From positions 32,941 to 74,778 of the forward strand of contig PLLW01000103.1 of the NCBI GenBank assembly GCA_003141435.1: a stretch of 41,838 nucleotides of DNA, written 5' to 3'. A program made the position numbers and the translations under genes. The notes below the pieces were generated by a model that had not been told where the DNA came from, made no database searches, and saw nothing but the letters and a program-made list of their open reading frames with translations. This stretch comes from Ignavibacteriales bacterium. Lineage in GTDB: Bacteria; Bacteroidota; Ignavibacteria; Ignavibacteriales; Ignavibacteriaceae. Shown here one piece after another: positions 9,007 through 18,367 of this stretch (position 1 is the stretch's first letter; every line of letters starts with the position of its first letter).

Positions 9007-9244
9007 GCCACTCTTTCTTCAAATATTTAACTTTTTTCTTGTTGGAACATAAGTTCCTTCAATGATGACTTGCCTAAATATGTATGATTATAAGCTAAAT
9101 CCCTTGATTTGCGAGGATTTAGATTACCCTCTCCGTTAAGGCAAGGGGAAAATTACCTTTTGCCGCTCTTTTTGTTCAATTCTGTTTCCTATTTGTTGCT
9201 TTTCAAAAACATAAATCCCCTATCCTATTGTCATATAAGACTTT
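9007..9244. other. Intergenic region inside the integrative element
   Basis: About 240 bases between the convergent membrane glycosyltransferase-like gene and the end of glutamine synthetase. I see no gene or strong hairpin. Confidence 0.4.
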
Positions 9245-10626
9245 TCATAAATTAAAGTACATTTTGAATTCGAAAGGATGAGGCATGGTACCAATTGACA
9301 TGATCTCTTCCTCTTTAATTTTTACCCATTGGGTGAGGAGTTCGTCAGAAAAGATATTATTTCGCTTAAGAAAATCATTATCAGCATGCAGTGCATCAAG
9401 CGCCTCATTAAGATTACGCGGGAGGAAATGAATAAAAGTATCTCCCTCATTTTCCAGAAAGTTTTTATCATAAGGACCATAACCCGCTTTACGGGATCAA
9501 TTTTATTTACTACTCCATCTATTCCTGCCATAAGCATTGCGCAAAGGCAAAGATATGGATTTGCAGTTGCATCAGGGGGACGATATTCAAATCTTGTTTC
9601 ATCCGGATTAGAGACATATTTAGGGATACGGATAGCCGAAGCCCGGTTTCCCTGTCCAAATGTTAAAGCAACCGGAGCTTCATAACCTGGTATAAGTCTT
9701 TTATATGAATTGGTACTTGGATTTGTAAAGGCAGATAACGCAGGTGCGTGCTTAAGTATCCCGCCGATAAAATACATACCCATTTTGCCTATATTACCGT
9801 AAGCCCCTTTTTCATAAAACAAGTTTTTGCCATCTTTGGTAATAAAGAGATGGAGATGCATTCCATTGCCGGATTGCATGTACATAGGTTTAGGCATAAA
9901 AGTAATGAACAGATTTTTCTGGCGCGCTAAATTAAAAAGAACATATTTTGCAGTTACAATATTATCTCCAGTAGTAAGGAGATCAGCGAAATAGGTTTCT
10001 ATTTCCTGTTGTCCCCTTTCCCCGACTTCATGATGATGATATTTAACATTTATTCCAAAGCGTTTTAGAAGTTTACTGGCTTCATCCCTGAAATCATCAT
10101 AAACATCAAAGGGGTTAGCTGCATGATAAGCTTTTTTATAAAACTCCTCGGCATGTTCTATTTTATAATAAGAAGTGGCAGTCCTAGTATCATATTCCAC
10201 ATTGGAGAAAATGTAAAATTCAAATTCAGGACCCCACATAGATTTATCAGCACCCGTAATTTCCTGGAGTAATTTTTCTGCTTTTTTAGCAATAAGTCTC
10301 CCGTCCTCGGAAAACTGGGATCTTTCATCATCTGTAAGAATAATATTGGCACAGAAACTTAAAACGTTTTCGACTCTGAAAGGATCAAGCACAGCAGTTG
10401 AAAGATCTGGCGTTAAGATCATATCGCTATTCTCAACTTTCCTGAAGCCATAGCTTGAACCATCGAATCCAACTCCTTCCTTTAATAGTTTTTCAAGAAT
10501 ACCCGGATAAGCAGGAAGGGTAATATGGTGCAGTCTTCCGGAAAGATCTATGCATTTAAGATCAATGAATTCAATATTATTTTTTTTAATTATTTCATTA
10601 CATTTTTGCAAGTCTGTGTTCTGCAT
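9245..10626 (-). CDS. glnA: Glutamine synthetase type I, frameshifted near residue 379
   Basis: Makes glutamine from glutamate, ammonia and ATP. Visible motifs: beta-grasp part with GVGFDGSSYGFRKVENSDM, metal-site GPEFEFYIF, NVKYHHHEVGERGQQEIE, the ATP/metal segment SGNGMHLHLF, the glutamate loop NPSTNSYKRLIPGYEAP and RFEYRPPDATANPYL. As written, the frame goes wrong after NKIDPVK and reads unrelated sequence to a stop at 9322. Adding one base at the T run 9488-9490 (AAA on the coding strand) restores AGYGPYDKNFLENEGD..., LPRNLNEALDALHADNDFL and a proper ending HPFEFKMYFNL with stop at 9245, giving 460 residues, a normal GSI length. Because the sequence after the break is well conserved, a sequencing error or very recent mutation is likely. 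The final 25 bases form the right repeat of the adjacent element. Confidence 0.9.
9247..9271. repeat. 25-bp direct repeat within the glnA 3' end (right att-like site)
   Basis: Identical to 7052-7076. Read on the minus strand it encodes the C-terminal EFKMYFNL of glutamine synthetase and runs into its stop codon. Confidence 0.85.
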
Positions 10627-10661
10627 AATGCGCCTGAGATATTAGAAGTGATTTTATAAAT

Positions 10662-10691
10662 AAAAAAAGCCTGGTGATGAGCCAGGCTTTT
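10662..10691 (-). terminator. Rho-independent terminator of the enolase gene
   Basis: GCCTGG (10669-10674) pairs with CCAGGC (10682-10687), extended by A/T pairs, and on the minus strand the stem is followed by a T run. It starts six bases after the enolase stop codon and separates enolase from glnA. Confidence 0.9.
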
Positions 10692-10696
10692 AAGAA

Positions 10697-12055
<1,359 letters not shown>

Positions 12056-12144
12056 TCAAAGAATTTGGACTCTTCTTTTATAAAATGATTCATGACCATT
12101 TGGGGGCAGGTGCACATTTGAGAGGTTTTTTGCCATCAAGCCTG

Positions 12145-12193
12145 TGCGTGGCAAAAAATGGAAAAGTGGAATTATAGATAGTAGAGGGACATT
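12145..12193 (+). repeat. Diverged copy of a non-coding repeat
   Basis: Shares the exact 16-mer TGCGTGGCAAAAAATG with the copy at 12398-12470 (there at 12427-12442), and later TAGAGGG. It lies in gene-free sequence between enolase and the tRNA-Lys fragment. Confidence 0.5.
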
Positions 12194-12397
12194 GTTCTTT
12201 TAGATTGTGAAAGGGGCAACCATAATGTTTGACTCAGGGAAAAGCAGATGCATGTTAACCTCATATAAGGGCAAACCAGATGTTTGGGAAGTGCATTCAA
12301 AGTACAAATGAAGTGTAAAGCTGGCATGTTGCTGCCATGATTCTTGCAAGTTTGCAGCATTGGTTATGACCGGATGTACATAAAAAGGAACTGCATG

Positions 12398-12470
12398 AAA
12401 TTATTGCCCCAAAATAATTTCAATTTTGCGTGGCAAAAAATGAAGTTTTCGACAGTAACTAATAGAGGGT
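12398..12470 (+). repeat. Non-coding repeat, copy resembling 30464-30535
   Basis: Starts with AAATTATTGCCC as in the copy at 30464, followed by AAAATA, TTT, AATTT, GTGG, CAAAA and TAATAG.GGG in the same order and spacing. I judge identity at roughly three quarters by eye. It does not look protein-coding. Confidence 0.6.
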
Positions 12471-12761
12471 GTTCCTTCACTTCCGAAACATCCCCCTCTC
12501 CTCTTCCGCCTAACACATCACTAATGCAGAAGTAACAGATAAGACTTGACTTACCGACAAAGACCCAACAAGGATTCAACAAAGATACCTCAAGCAGATA
12601 ACTACCGTAGCTTTCCTTAAAATCCCCCGAGTGCACACTTCAAAAGATATGAAATGATCAAATGTACTCTCTCCTTCTTGCAGAAACATGCATTTTTCGA
12701 AAGACAATGAACTGTTTATAAAATTGCTGTCAAAAAATGTTCTAGATAATATCCCTACTGC

Positions 12762-12799
12762 TTAAGAGTCAGATGCTCTACCAACTGAGCTATGGGTGC
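12762..12799 (-). pseudogene. 5' half of a tRNA-Lys(CTT) gene, broken at the anticodon loop
   Basis: On the minus strand the sequence gives the acceptor strand GCACCCA, a standard D arm (AGCTCAGTTGGTAGAGC), the 5' anticodon stem TCTGA and loop CTCTTAA with anticodon CTT. After the loop the stem should read TCAGA but reads GCAGT, and there is no T arm or 3' acceptor strand. The gene is therefore cut exactly at the end of the anticodon loop, a common crossover region for tRNA-targeting recombinases. Its promoter is still present upstream. Confidence 0.75.
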
Positions 12800-12803
12800 G
12801 GGG

Positions 12804-12835
12804 CAAAATTACTAAAAATTCATTTCACTTTCAAA
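12804..12835 (-). promoter_or_regulatory. Bacteroidota-type housekeeping promoter of the tRNA-Lys fragment
   Basis: On the minus strand TTTG (12835-12832), 20 bases, then TAATTTTG (12811-12804) match the TTTG-N19/20-TANNTTTG consensus. The box ends four bases before the tRNA 5' end. It may now only give read-through toward the enolase gene about 800 bases downstream. Confidence 0.65.
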
Positions 12836-13473
12836 GCCCATTTTGACTCATCTACAAGTATTGTATTTGCAAGGTCTTATAAGCTTTTTCATGATATCTC
12901 GCCGCTTAATGTAACCTCATTTTTTTCCTTAAAAAAATGCTCGAACATTTATAAGTATTTTTTACCGAAGGAGAAACCGAAGGAGTTTCGTTCTGATAAT
13001 TTTCTAGTTTTGAACTGGAAGACACAAAAAGGGTTATTGTCTTCGAACTGATATCCAAACAATGTACAAATGGGATTTGCATAGAGAAATACTAAAATGT
13101 GCGAGCTACTTATTACTTATAAGTTTTTGAATTCTGTTACAATTGTTTTATAAAAACTTAATTTTTATTGCAATAGTGTTTGCCATAGTAAATGTTGGTT
13201 TTAATATTAACGAGGAGATAGGACCTCTTTGTAGAGAGATAAATGGAAGGTAAAATCTAGGATTATTCTCTTTCTGATAATGGCTAAAGAATAATTGAAC
13301 CTTTAATTTTTAATCGCTAAGTTTATAAAATAGTTCCTCAATTATTTCAGGATGTTAATTGAACAGTATATCGGTTCTGTGGATTATCCAAATAATTACC
13401 ACTCTTCGCATCGACCTATCTACTTTGATGTATGAGCTTTTGTTTATAATTCAATGAAAATAAGGTGTACTAT
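12836..13473. other. Gene-poor region
   Basis: About 640 AT-rich bases. A short inverted repeat ATTATTCT/AGAATAAT occurs near 13262-13300. I see no gene with family signals. Confidence 0.4.
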
Positions 13474-14667
13474 ATGAAATACTTTATAGCTTTTATTTTT
13501 ATACTATTCAATATTGTATTGCAAGCACAATGGGTATCAACCGACTTATCCTTTGGTGGAAATGTAAATTGTCTGACAGTAAGCGGAACTAATATTTTTG
13601 CAGGAGCTGATAGTGGCGTATATTTATTATCCAACCTCGAATCAAACTGGACACTCGCTGGTCTGAAAGGTAATGCTATTACCGCTCTATATGTAGGTGG
13701 GGCTAATATTTATGCTGGTACTGATAGTGGCAGTGTATGTCTCTCAACAAATAACGGAACAAACTGGATAAAAACAAATATTGGCCAAACTAATGATTAT
13801 GTCGATGCTCTTTTAGCTATTGGAACTAATATTTTTGCTGGTACTTGGAATGGTGTTTATCTCTCAACTAATAACGGAACAAATTGGACTCCAGTACTTC
13901 AAGGTTTTCCTAATTTTATTGTTTATGCTCTTGCTATCAGCGGGATTAATATTTTAGCGGCAACATATTGGGGTTTATATCTTTCAACAGACAATGGAAC
14001 AAACTGGATACATGCAGATGATAGTCTAAATACATCTACGGCTTTGTCTTTGGCTGTAATTGGAACTAATATTTTTGCAGGCACTACAGATGGTGGGGGC
14101 GGGGGTGGTGTTTTTCGCTCAACTAATAATGGGTCAAGCTGGATAGAGGTAAATAACGGTCTGACTAATGATCATGTATGGACTCTCAGTGCCAGTGGAA
14201 CGAACCTTTTTGCTGGTACTTATAGCAGTGGGGCGTTTCTATCAACAAATAACGGGACGAATTGGATCAAAATAGGTCTGAATACTTATGTTTTGGATTT
14301 TGCCGTCTGCGAGACAAATATATTCGCAGCTGCTTTCGGAGGAGTGTATAGGCGCCCTCTCTCAGAATTGGTCAGTGTATCTAAGGAAGTAAATGTTTTG
14401 TCACAGGATTATACTCTTTATCAGAATTATCCGAATCCCTGGAATCCTTCAACAAACATAAAATACTCTATTCCGAAAACATCCCAGGTCAGTATAAAAG
14501 TGTATGATATAATCGGCAATGAAATAAAAACATTAGTTAACGAAGATAAACCAGCAGGAGCTTATGAGTTAACTTGGAATGCAGGCAACCTGCCAAGCGG
14601 AATTTATTTCTACAGATTGCAAGCAGGAAGTTTTATTGAGACTAAGAAGATGATTCTCTTGAAATAA
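13474..14667 (+). CDS. Secreted beta-propeller-like repeat protein with type IX sorting domain
   Basis: 397 residues. An N-terminal signal peptide (MKYFIAFIFILFNIVLQAQ) is followed by about six repeats of some 40 residues containing LSTNNGTNW-type turns (BNR/sortilin-like, probably a propeller) and TNIFAGT strands. The last 80 residues are a type IX secretion C-terminal domain: LYQNYPNPWNPSTNIKYSIP, then VSIKVYDIIGNEIKTLV, then PSGIYFYRLQAG and a final KKMILLK. It should cross the outer membrane by T9SS and stay on the surface or be released. The ligand or role of the propeller is unknown. ATG 13474 is preferred over a GTG at 13465 since it begins the signal peptide; AAGG lies upstream. Confidence 0.9.
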   Translation: MKYFIAFIFILFNIVLQAQWVSTDLSFGGNVNCLTVSGTNIFAGADSGVYLLSNLESNWTLAGLKGNAITALYVGGANIYAGTDSGSVCLSTNNGTNWIKTNIGQTNDYVDALLAIGTNIFAGTWNGVYLSTNNGTNWTPVLQGFPNFIVYALAISGINILAATYWGLYLSTDNGTNWIHADDSLNTSTALSLAVIGTNIFAGTTDGGGGGGVFRSTNNGSSWIEVNNGLTNDHVWTLSASGTNLFAGTYSSGAFLSTNNGTNWIKIGLNTYVLDFAVCETNIFAAAFGGVYRRPLSELVSVSKEVNVLSQDYTLYQNYPNPWNPSTNIKYSIPKTSQVSIKVYDIIGNEIKTLVNEDKPAGAYELTWNAGNLPSGIYFYRLQAGSFIETKKMILLK

Positions 14668-14695
14668 AATTGCTAGTGTTATAACCAAAATTATT

Positions 14696-14728
14696 AAGCC
14701 GTTAGTTAATTCTGGCGGCTTTTCTTCT
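14696..14728 (+). terminator. Probable terminator after the T9SS protein
   Basis: AAGCCG (14696-14701) pairs with CGGCTT (14716-14721), loop 14 bases, followed by a T-rich stretch. It lies 29 bases after the stop codon. Confidence 0.6.
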
Positions 14729-14881
14729 TTCCACAAAGGGTCTCCAAATTTCTCTACTAATAATCCTTATAAAATAAGGACTTAACATACCTGAAAATCC
14801 ATTCCATAAAACTAAACAAAGTGGAATGAAAATTCTCCTGTTGGTATAAAAACAGTAAACCTAAAATATTAAGGAAAGCAA

Positions 14882-14971
14882 ATGGGGGGAGTTATTATTT
14901 ATATCGATAATGCTTCAGCATTTAGGAATGCAGATCCAGAAAGATTTAGCAATCAGAACCAAAAAGATTGA
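14882..14971 (+). CDS. Possible 29-residue small protein
   Basis: An AAGGAAAG ribosome site lies a few bases before ATG 14882, and the frame codes for a short peptide starting MGGVIIYIDNAS and ending NQNQKD. No family is recognised. It stands alone in the 300-base gap between a terminator and the next gene. It could be a real small protein, a gene fragment or chance. Confidence 0.25.
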   Translation: MGGVIIYIDNASAFRNADPERFSNQNQKD

Positions 14972-15032
14972 CCACTCCTAAAAACTAAATAAGGATAATG
15001 AATTCTGAAGTATAATACAGATTAATGGTTAA

Positions 15033-15215
15033 TCACTCTTCCGATTTAAGTTCAAAGGGGAGGTGCGGGTTGCGACCGAATTTATCCTTATAAAGCTTTT
15101 TATACTTCTTTGCTAAATCTTCGGGTAATTTTTTACCATTAACATAGATATCGCCGTCATCTATTTTCAGATCTATTTTGTCTCCCGGATTTTTTATTAA
15201 GTTGTCCTTAACCAT
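15033..15215 (-). CDS. Small hypothetical protein, charged
   Basis: 60 residues, rich in Lys, Asp and Glu, with a short beta-like segment IDLKIDDGDIYVNGKKLPEDLAKKY. The pattern DGDIYVNGKKL is reminiscent of small extensions seen in Bacteroidota envelope-stress proteins, but I do not recognise a family. The open frame continues upstream without an ATG to a stop at 15303 and looks coding (SRKEIHKLDQFLKDIKQE). AGGAG directly abuts the ATG at 15215, which is too close. The true start may therefore be a rare codon upstream, or the 5' end has been lost. It is divergent from the YchF-type gene. Confidence 0.5.
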   Translation of the reverse strand: MVKDNLIKNPGDKIDLKIDDGDIYVNGKKLPEDLAKKYKKLYKDKFGRNPHLPFELKSEE

Positions 15216-15332
15216 CTCCTGTTTAATATCTTTAAGGAACTGATCTAGTTTATGAATTTCCTTTCTTGATCTTTTGAGATGAATACTTTGCTTTGATTTT
15301 AATTATATTTGAGAAATTCTAAAGGAAAATTA

Positions 15333-16415
15333 ATGCAAATAGGCATAACCGGGCTCCCATTATCGGGCAAATCGACATTATTTCAGACACTCACAAAGAC
15401 ACACATTGACCCATCAATTCTGGCAAGGGCTGAAAGTCACCAGGCAGTTATAAAAGTACCGGATCAAAGACTAGATAAGTGTACTCTGATGTTTAACCCC
15501 AAAAAGAAAGTTAATGCAGCAATAGAATTTGTGGATATTATCGGACTTCAAAAGGGAGATTCGGGGTCAACACAATTTACAAGCAATTTTCTTTCAAAAA
15601 TCAAGAATACTGATGCTCTTATTCATGTAGTTAGATTATTTGAAAATGAGCTTGTAATACATCCGGAAGGAAAAATTGATTTGATGAGGGATATTAATAT
15701 AGTAGACACCGAGTTTATTTTATCTGATATGTCGATCATAGAAAAAAGGATAGAGAGTTTAAAGAAGCAGATATTGAAGATTCACGAAGATAATCTTAAA
15801 AAAGAGCTGGCTTGTCTTGAAAAATGCTATGAAGCGCTTCAGGAAGAAAAGCCGCTTAGGGATGCTGAATTAAACAAAGAAGACCTGAAGATCCTTAAGA
15901 CCTATCAATTTCTATCACTAAAACCCCAATTGATTGCAATTAATCTTGATGAGACTCAGATAAATGATGCTGAGAAATATTTAAATGAATTAGTTAAGAA
16001 CAAAGCAGGACGAAATACTAAAGCACTTGCATTCTTTGGAAAGATTGAAATGGAGATGTCTGAACTATCTGAGGAAGAGACATCTGTTTTTATGGAAGAG
16101 TACGGGATTAAGAATTCTGCACTGGACACTATAATCAGGGAAGCTTATTCACTGCTGGGACTTCAATCATTTCTAACTATTGGCGAGGATGAATGCAGGG
16201 CATGGACGATAAGGAAAGGATCGACTGCACAAGAGGCAGCCGGAGAAATACATTCGGATTTCTATGCAAAGTTTATCAGGGCGGAAGTAGTTCATTATGA
16301 TGAGTTTATTAAGCAGGGATCTTTTGCCAAAGCAAAAGAAAGCGGAACATGGAGACTTGAAGGAAAAGAATATATTGTTAAAGATGGAGATATTATTTCA
16401 ATAAGACACAGCTAA
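15333..16415 (+). CDS. ychF: YchF/Obg-type P-loop NTPase with C-terminal TGS domain
   Basis: 360 residues in the cytosol. P-loop GLPLSGKST at 7-15; FVDIIGLQKGDS corresponds to the G3 region; the base-recognition segment reads INLDE instead of NKxD, as in the ATP-preferring YchF group. A coiled insertion lies about 135-190, and a C-terminal DUF933/TGS part contains SFLTIGEDECRAWTIRKGSTAQEAAGEIHSDF and the ending KEYIVKDGDIISIRHS. YchF binds ribosomes and modulates stress and translation. The P-loop LSGKST rather than the usual NVGKST suggests a diverged second member of the family. Start: AAAGGAAAATTA precedes the ATG at 15333; an in-frame TTG at 15309 is less likely. Confidence 0.85.
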   Translation: MQIGITGLPLSGKSTLFQTLTKTHIDPSILARAESHQAVIKVPDQRLDKCTLMFNPKKKVNAAIEFVDIIGLQKGDSGSTQFTSNFLSKIKNTDALIHVVRLFENELVIHPEGKIDLMRDINIVDTEFILSDMSIIEKRIESLKKQILKIHEDNLKKELACLEKCYEALQEEKPLRDAELNKEDLKILKTYQFLSLKPQLIAINLDETQINDAEKYLNELVKNKAGRNTKALAFFGKIEMEMSELSEEETSVFMEEYGIKNSALDTIIREAYSLLGLQSFLTIGEDECRAWTIRKGSTAQEAAGEIHSDFYAKFIRAEVVHYDEFIKQGSFAKAKESGTWRLEGKEYIVKDGDIISIRHS

Positions 16416-16477
16416 GTTCGATAAAACGAATTAGCTCTATTGAAGTTCATTTTTTTAATAAAAAAACCGGAATTAAA

Positions 16478-18367
16478 ATGAAATTCAAAATATCCTTGTT
16501 AACGGTTTTGGTATTATTTATTTCAAATATTTCCTCAGGTCAAAACCCGGGATTATATATCCCCAGAAACGTACAAAAAGCACTTAATAATAGAACCAGA
16601 TCTTTGGACGGCAGACCGGGAATTAATTACTGGCAGAATGGGGCTAACTATAATATTGATATTGAATTTGATCCGAAAGTGAGATTAGTTAAAGGAAAAG
16701 AAAGGATCATCTATTTTAATAACAGTCCAGACACACTAAATGAAATAACAGTTCACCTCTTCCCTAATTTTTTCAAGAAAGGAAATCCAAGAGATTTTGC
16801 AATAAATTATGAAGATGAAAGCGACGGAGTTGTAATTGAGAAAATAAGTTACAACGGTACGAAAATGGATATAGGGTTAAACAGTAAGTTTATTGAAAAC
16901 AGAGGAACCAACCTGAAATTAAAATTGACCAGCCCGTTACTTCCGAAAAGTAATACAGAGATTGCAATCGATTGGAATTATATATTAAATAAGGGTTCAG
17001 ATGTAAGAACCGGCACTATTGATTCATCAACATTTTTCATTGCATATTTCTTTCCGCATATAGCAGTTTATGACGACATAGATGGCTGGAATGATTTTCA
17101 ATATACAGGAGGGATAGAGTTCTATAACGACTTTGCGAATTTCGATGTTTCAATTACTGTTCCTAAGGATTATATAGTCAGGGCTACAGGTGTATTGCAA
17201 AACCCGGAGGAAGTATTAGCTGACAAATATATAAGGCGCTACCGGTCTGCACTGATATCCGATAGTATAGTGCAAATTATCGATTCAAAAGATATTGTTC
17301 AAAAAGATATAACTATTTCGAATACTAAAAATATCTGGAAATTTAAAGCTGCGAATGTAACGGATTTTGCATTTGCTTTGAGTGACCATTATTTATGGGA
17401 TGGTTCCAGTCTTATTGTAGATAAAGAAACCGGGCGAAGAGTTTTTATAGATGCTGCATACAATAAAGAATCAAAAGATTTTTATAAAGTAGCTAAAACT
17501 GCACGTGAGGAAATAGAATATATGTCAAATGTTTTACCCGGGGTTCCCTTTCCCTATCCTAGTGAAACAGTATACAATGGTTCCGGAGGGATGGAATATC
17601 CAATGATGGTAAATGACAGTTCAGTGCCAGACTCAAGCATGGTTGGGCTAACTTCTCATGAAATATCCCATTCATATTTCCCTTTTTATATGGGAACAAA
17701 TGAATCCAAATATGCATGGATGGATGAAGGATGGGCAGCCTATATAGACTTTATGACCACTTCAACTCTCTATTCTATTGAAGTAATCAAAAACAGCAGA
17801 GTAAAGGCATATAAGAATGCAATAGGCAATGATATAGATTTACCGATAATTGCTATTTCAAAATATTTGAAGAGCCCTGTTTACAGATACAACGCATACA
17901 TTAAAGCTGCTTATTTCTATAATATGCTCAAAGAATATTTGGGGGATAATTTATTTTTCAAGGCTCTCCATGAATATATGAACAGATGGAATGGAAAGCA
18001 TCCAATTCCATATGACTTTTTTAATTCAATGAGCAATGCCACGAAGGAAGACCTCACATGGTTAATAAAACCATGGTTTTTCGAATACGGATACCTAGAT
18101 CTTGCCATTAAAGATATAACTCTTATAGCAAACAACTATAATATAGTAATTGAGAAGAAAGGAAATTATCCAGGAGGATTTAAATTAAAACTTACATACT
18201 CAGATGGAACAAATGAAGTTATAAGTAAAAATGTTTCAGTCTGGAAGGAAGAAAATAACCGATATATAATAGAAAACCCTGCGGGGAAGAAAATTATTAA
18301 GGCAATCTTATTTGATAAAATCTGGTTAGATGCAGATAGTTCAAATGATGAATTTATTATCAGATAA
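16478..18367 (+). CDS. M1-family zinc metallopeptidase, exported
   Basis: 629 residues with a signal peptide (about 1-21, ending SSG). An N-terminal beta domain follows, then the aminopeptidase core: GGMEYP at about 370 corresponds to the substrate-binding GAMEN motif, and the zinc site is H394-E-I-S-H398 with E417 in WMDEGWA (HEXXH-X18-E). The C-terminal part, including KPWFFEYGYLDLAIKDI, resembles the beta-sandwich of peptidases of this group. It probably trims peptides in the periplasm or outside the cell. The gene follows the YchF-type gene by 62 bases on the same strand, and its last eight bases overlap the end of the convergent cimA gene. Confidence 0.93.
   Translation: MKFKISLLTVLVLFISNISSGQNPGLYIPRNVQKALNNRTRSLDGRPGINYWQNGANYNIDIEFDPKVRLVKGKERIIYFNNSPDTLNEITVHLFPNFFKKGNPRDFAINYEDESDGVVIEKISYNGTKMDIGLNSKFIENRGTNLKLKLTSPLLPKSNTEIAIDWNYILNKGSDVRTGTIDSSTFFIAYFFPHIAVYDDIDGWNDFQYTGGIEFYNDFANFDVSITVPKDYIVRATGVLQNPEEVLADKYIRRYRSALISDSIVQIIDSKDIVQKDITISNTKNIWKFKAANVTDFAFALSDHYLWDGSSLIVDKETGRRVFIDAAYNKESKDFYKVAKTAREEIEYMSNVLPGVPFPYPSETVYNGSGGMEYPMMVNDSSVPDSSMVGLTSHEISHSYFPFYMGTNESKYAWMDEGWAAYIDFMTTSTLYSIEVIKNSRVKAYKNAIGNDIDLPIIAISKYLKSPVYRYNAYIKAAYFYNMLKEYLGDNLFFKALHEYMNRWNGKHPIPYDFFNSMSNATKEDLTWLIKPWFFEYGYLDLAIKDITLIANNYNIVIEKKGNYPGGFKLKLTYSDGTNEVISKNVSVWKEENNRYIIENPAGKKIIKAILFDKIWLDADSSNDEFIIR

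Larger units (their letters stand above)
7052..9271. mobile_element. Decayed integrative element inserted at the 3' end of glnA
   Basis: Bounded by identical 25-bp direct repeats (7052-7076 and 9247-9271). The right one is the 3' end of the glutamine synthetase gene. Inside are a tyrosine recombinase remnant next to the left repeat and one intact membrane glycosyltransferase-like gene. Tyrosine recombinases typically insert at the 3' end of a gene and restore it with a copied segment, which fits this layout. With no working recombinase it would be fixed in place. What may have been lost internally is unknown. Confidence 0.6.

Noticed and set aside
12172-12636. Overlapping open frames on both strands in the enolase-upstream gap
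   Set aside because: Low-complexity composition, no ribosome sites and no family pattern; they cover the non-coding repeat copies.
12773-13051. Plus-strand open frame of 92 codons
   Set aside because: It runs antisense through the tRNA-Lys half and its promoter and has no protein-family features.
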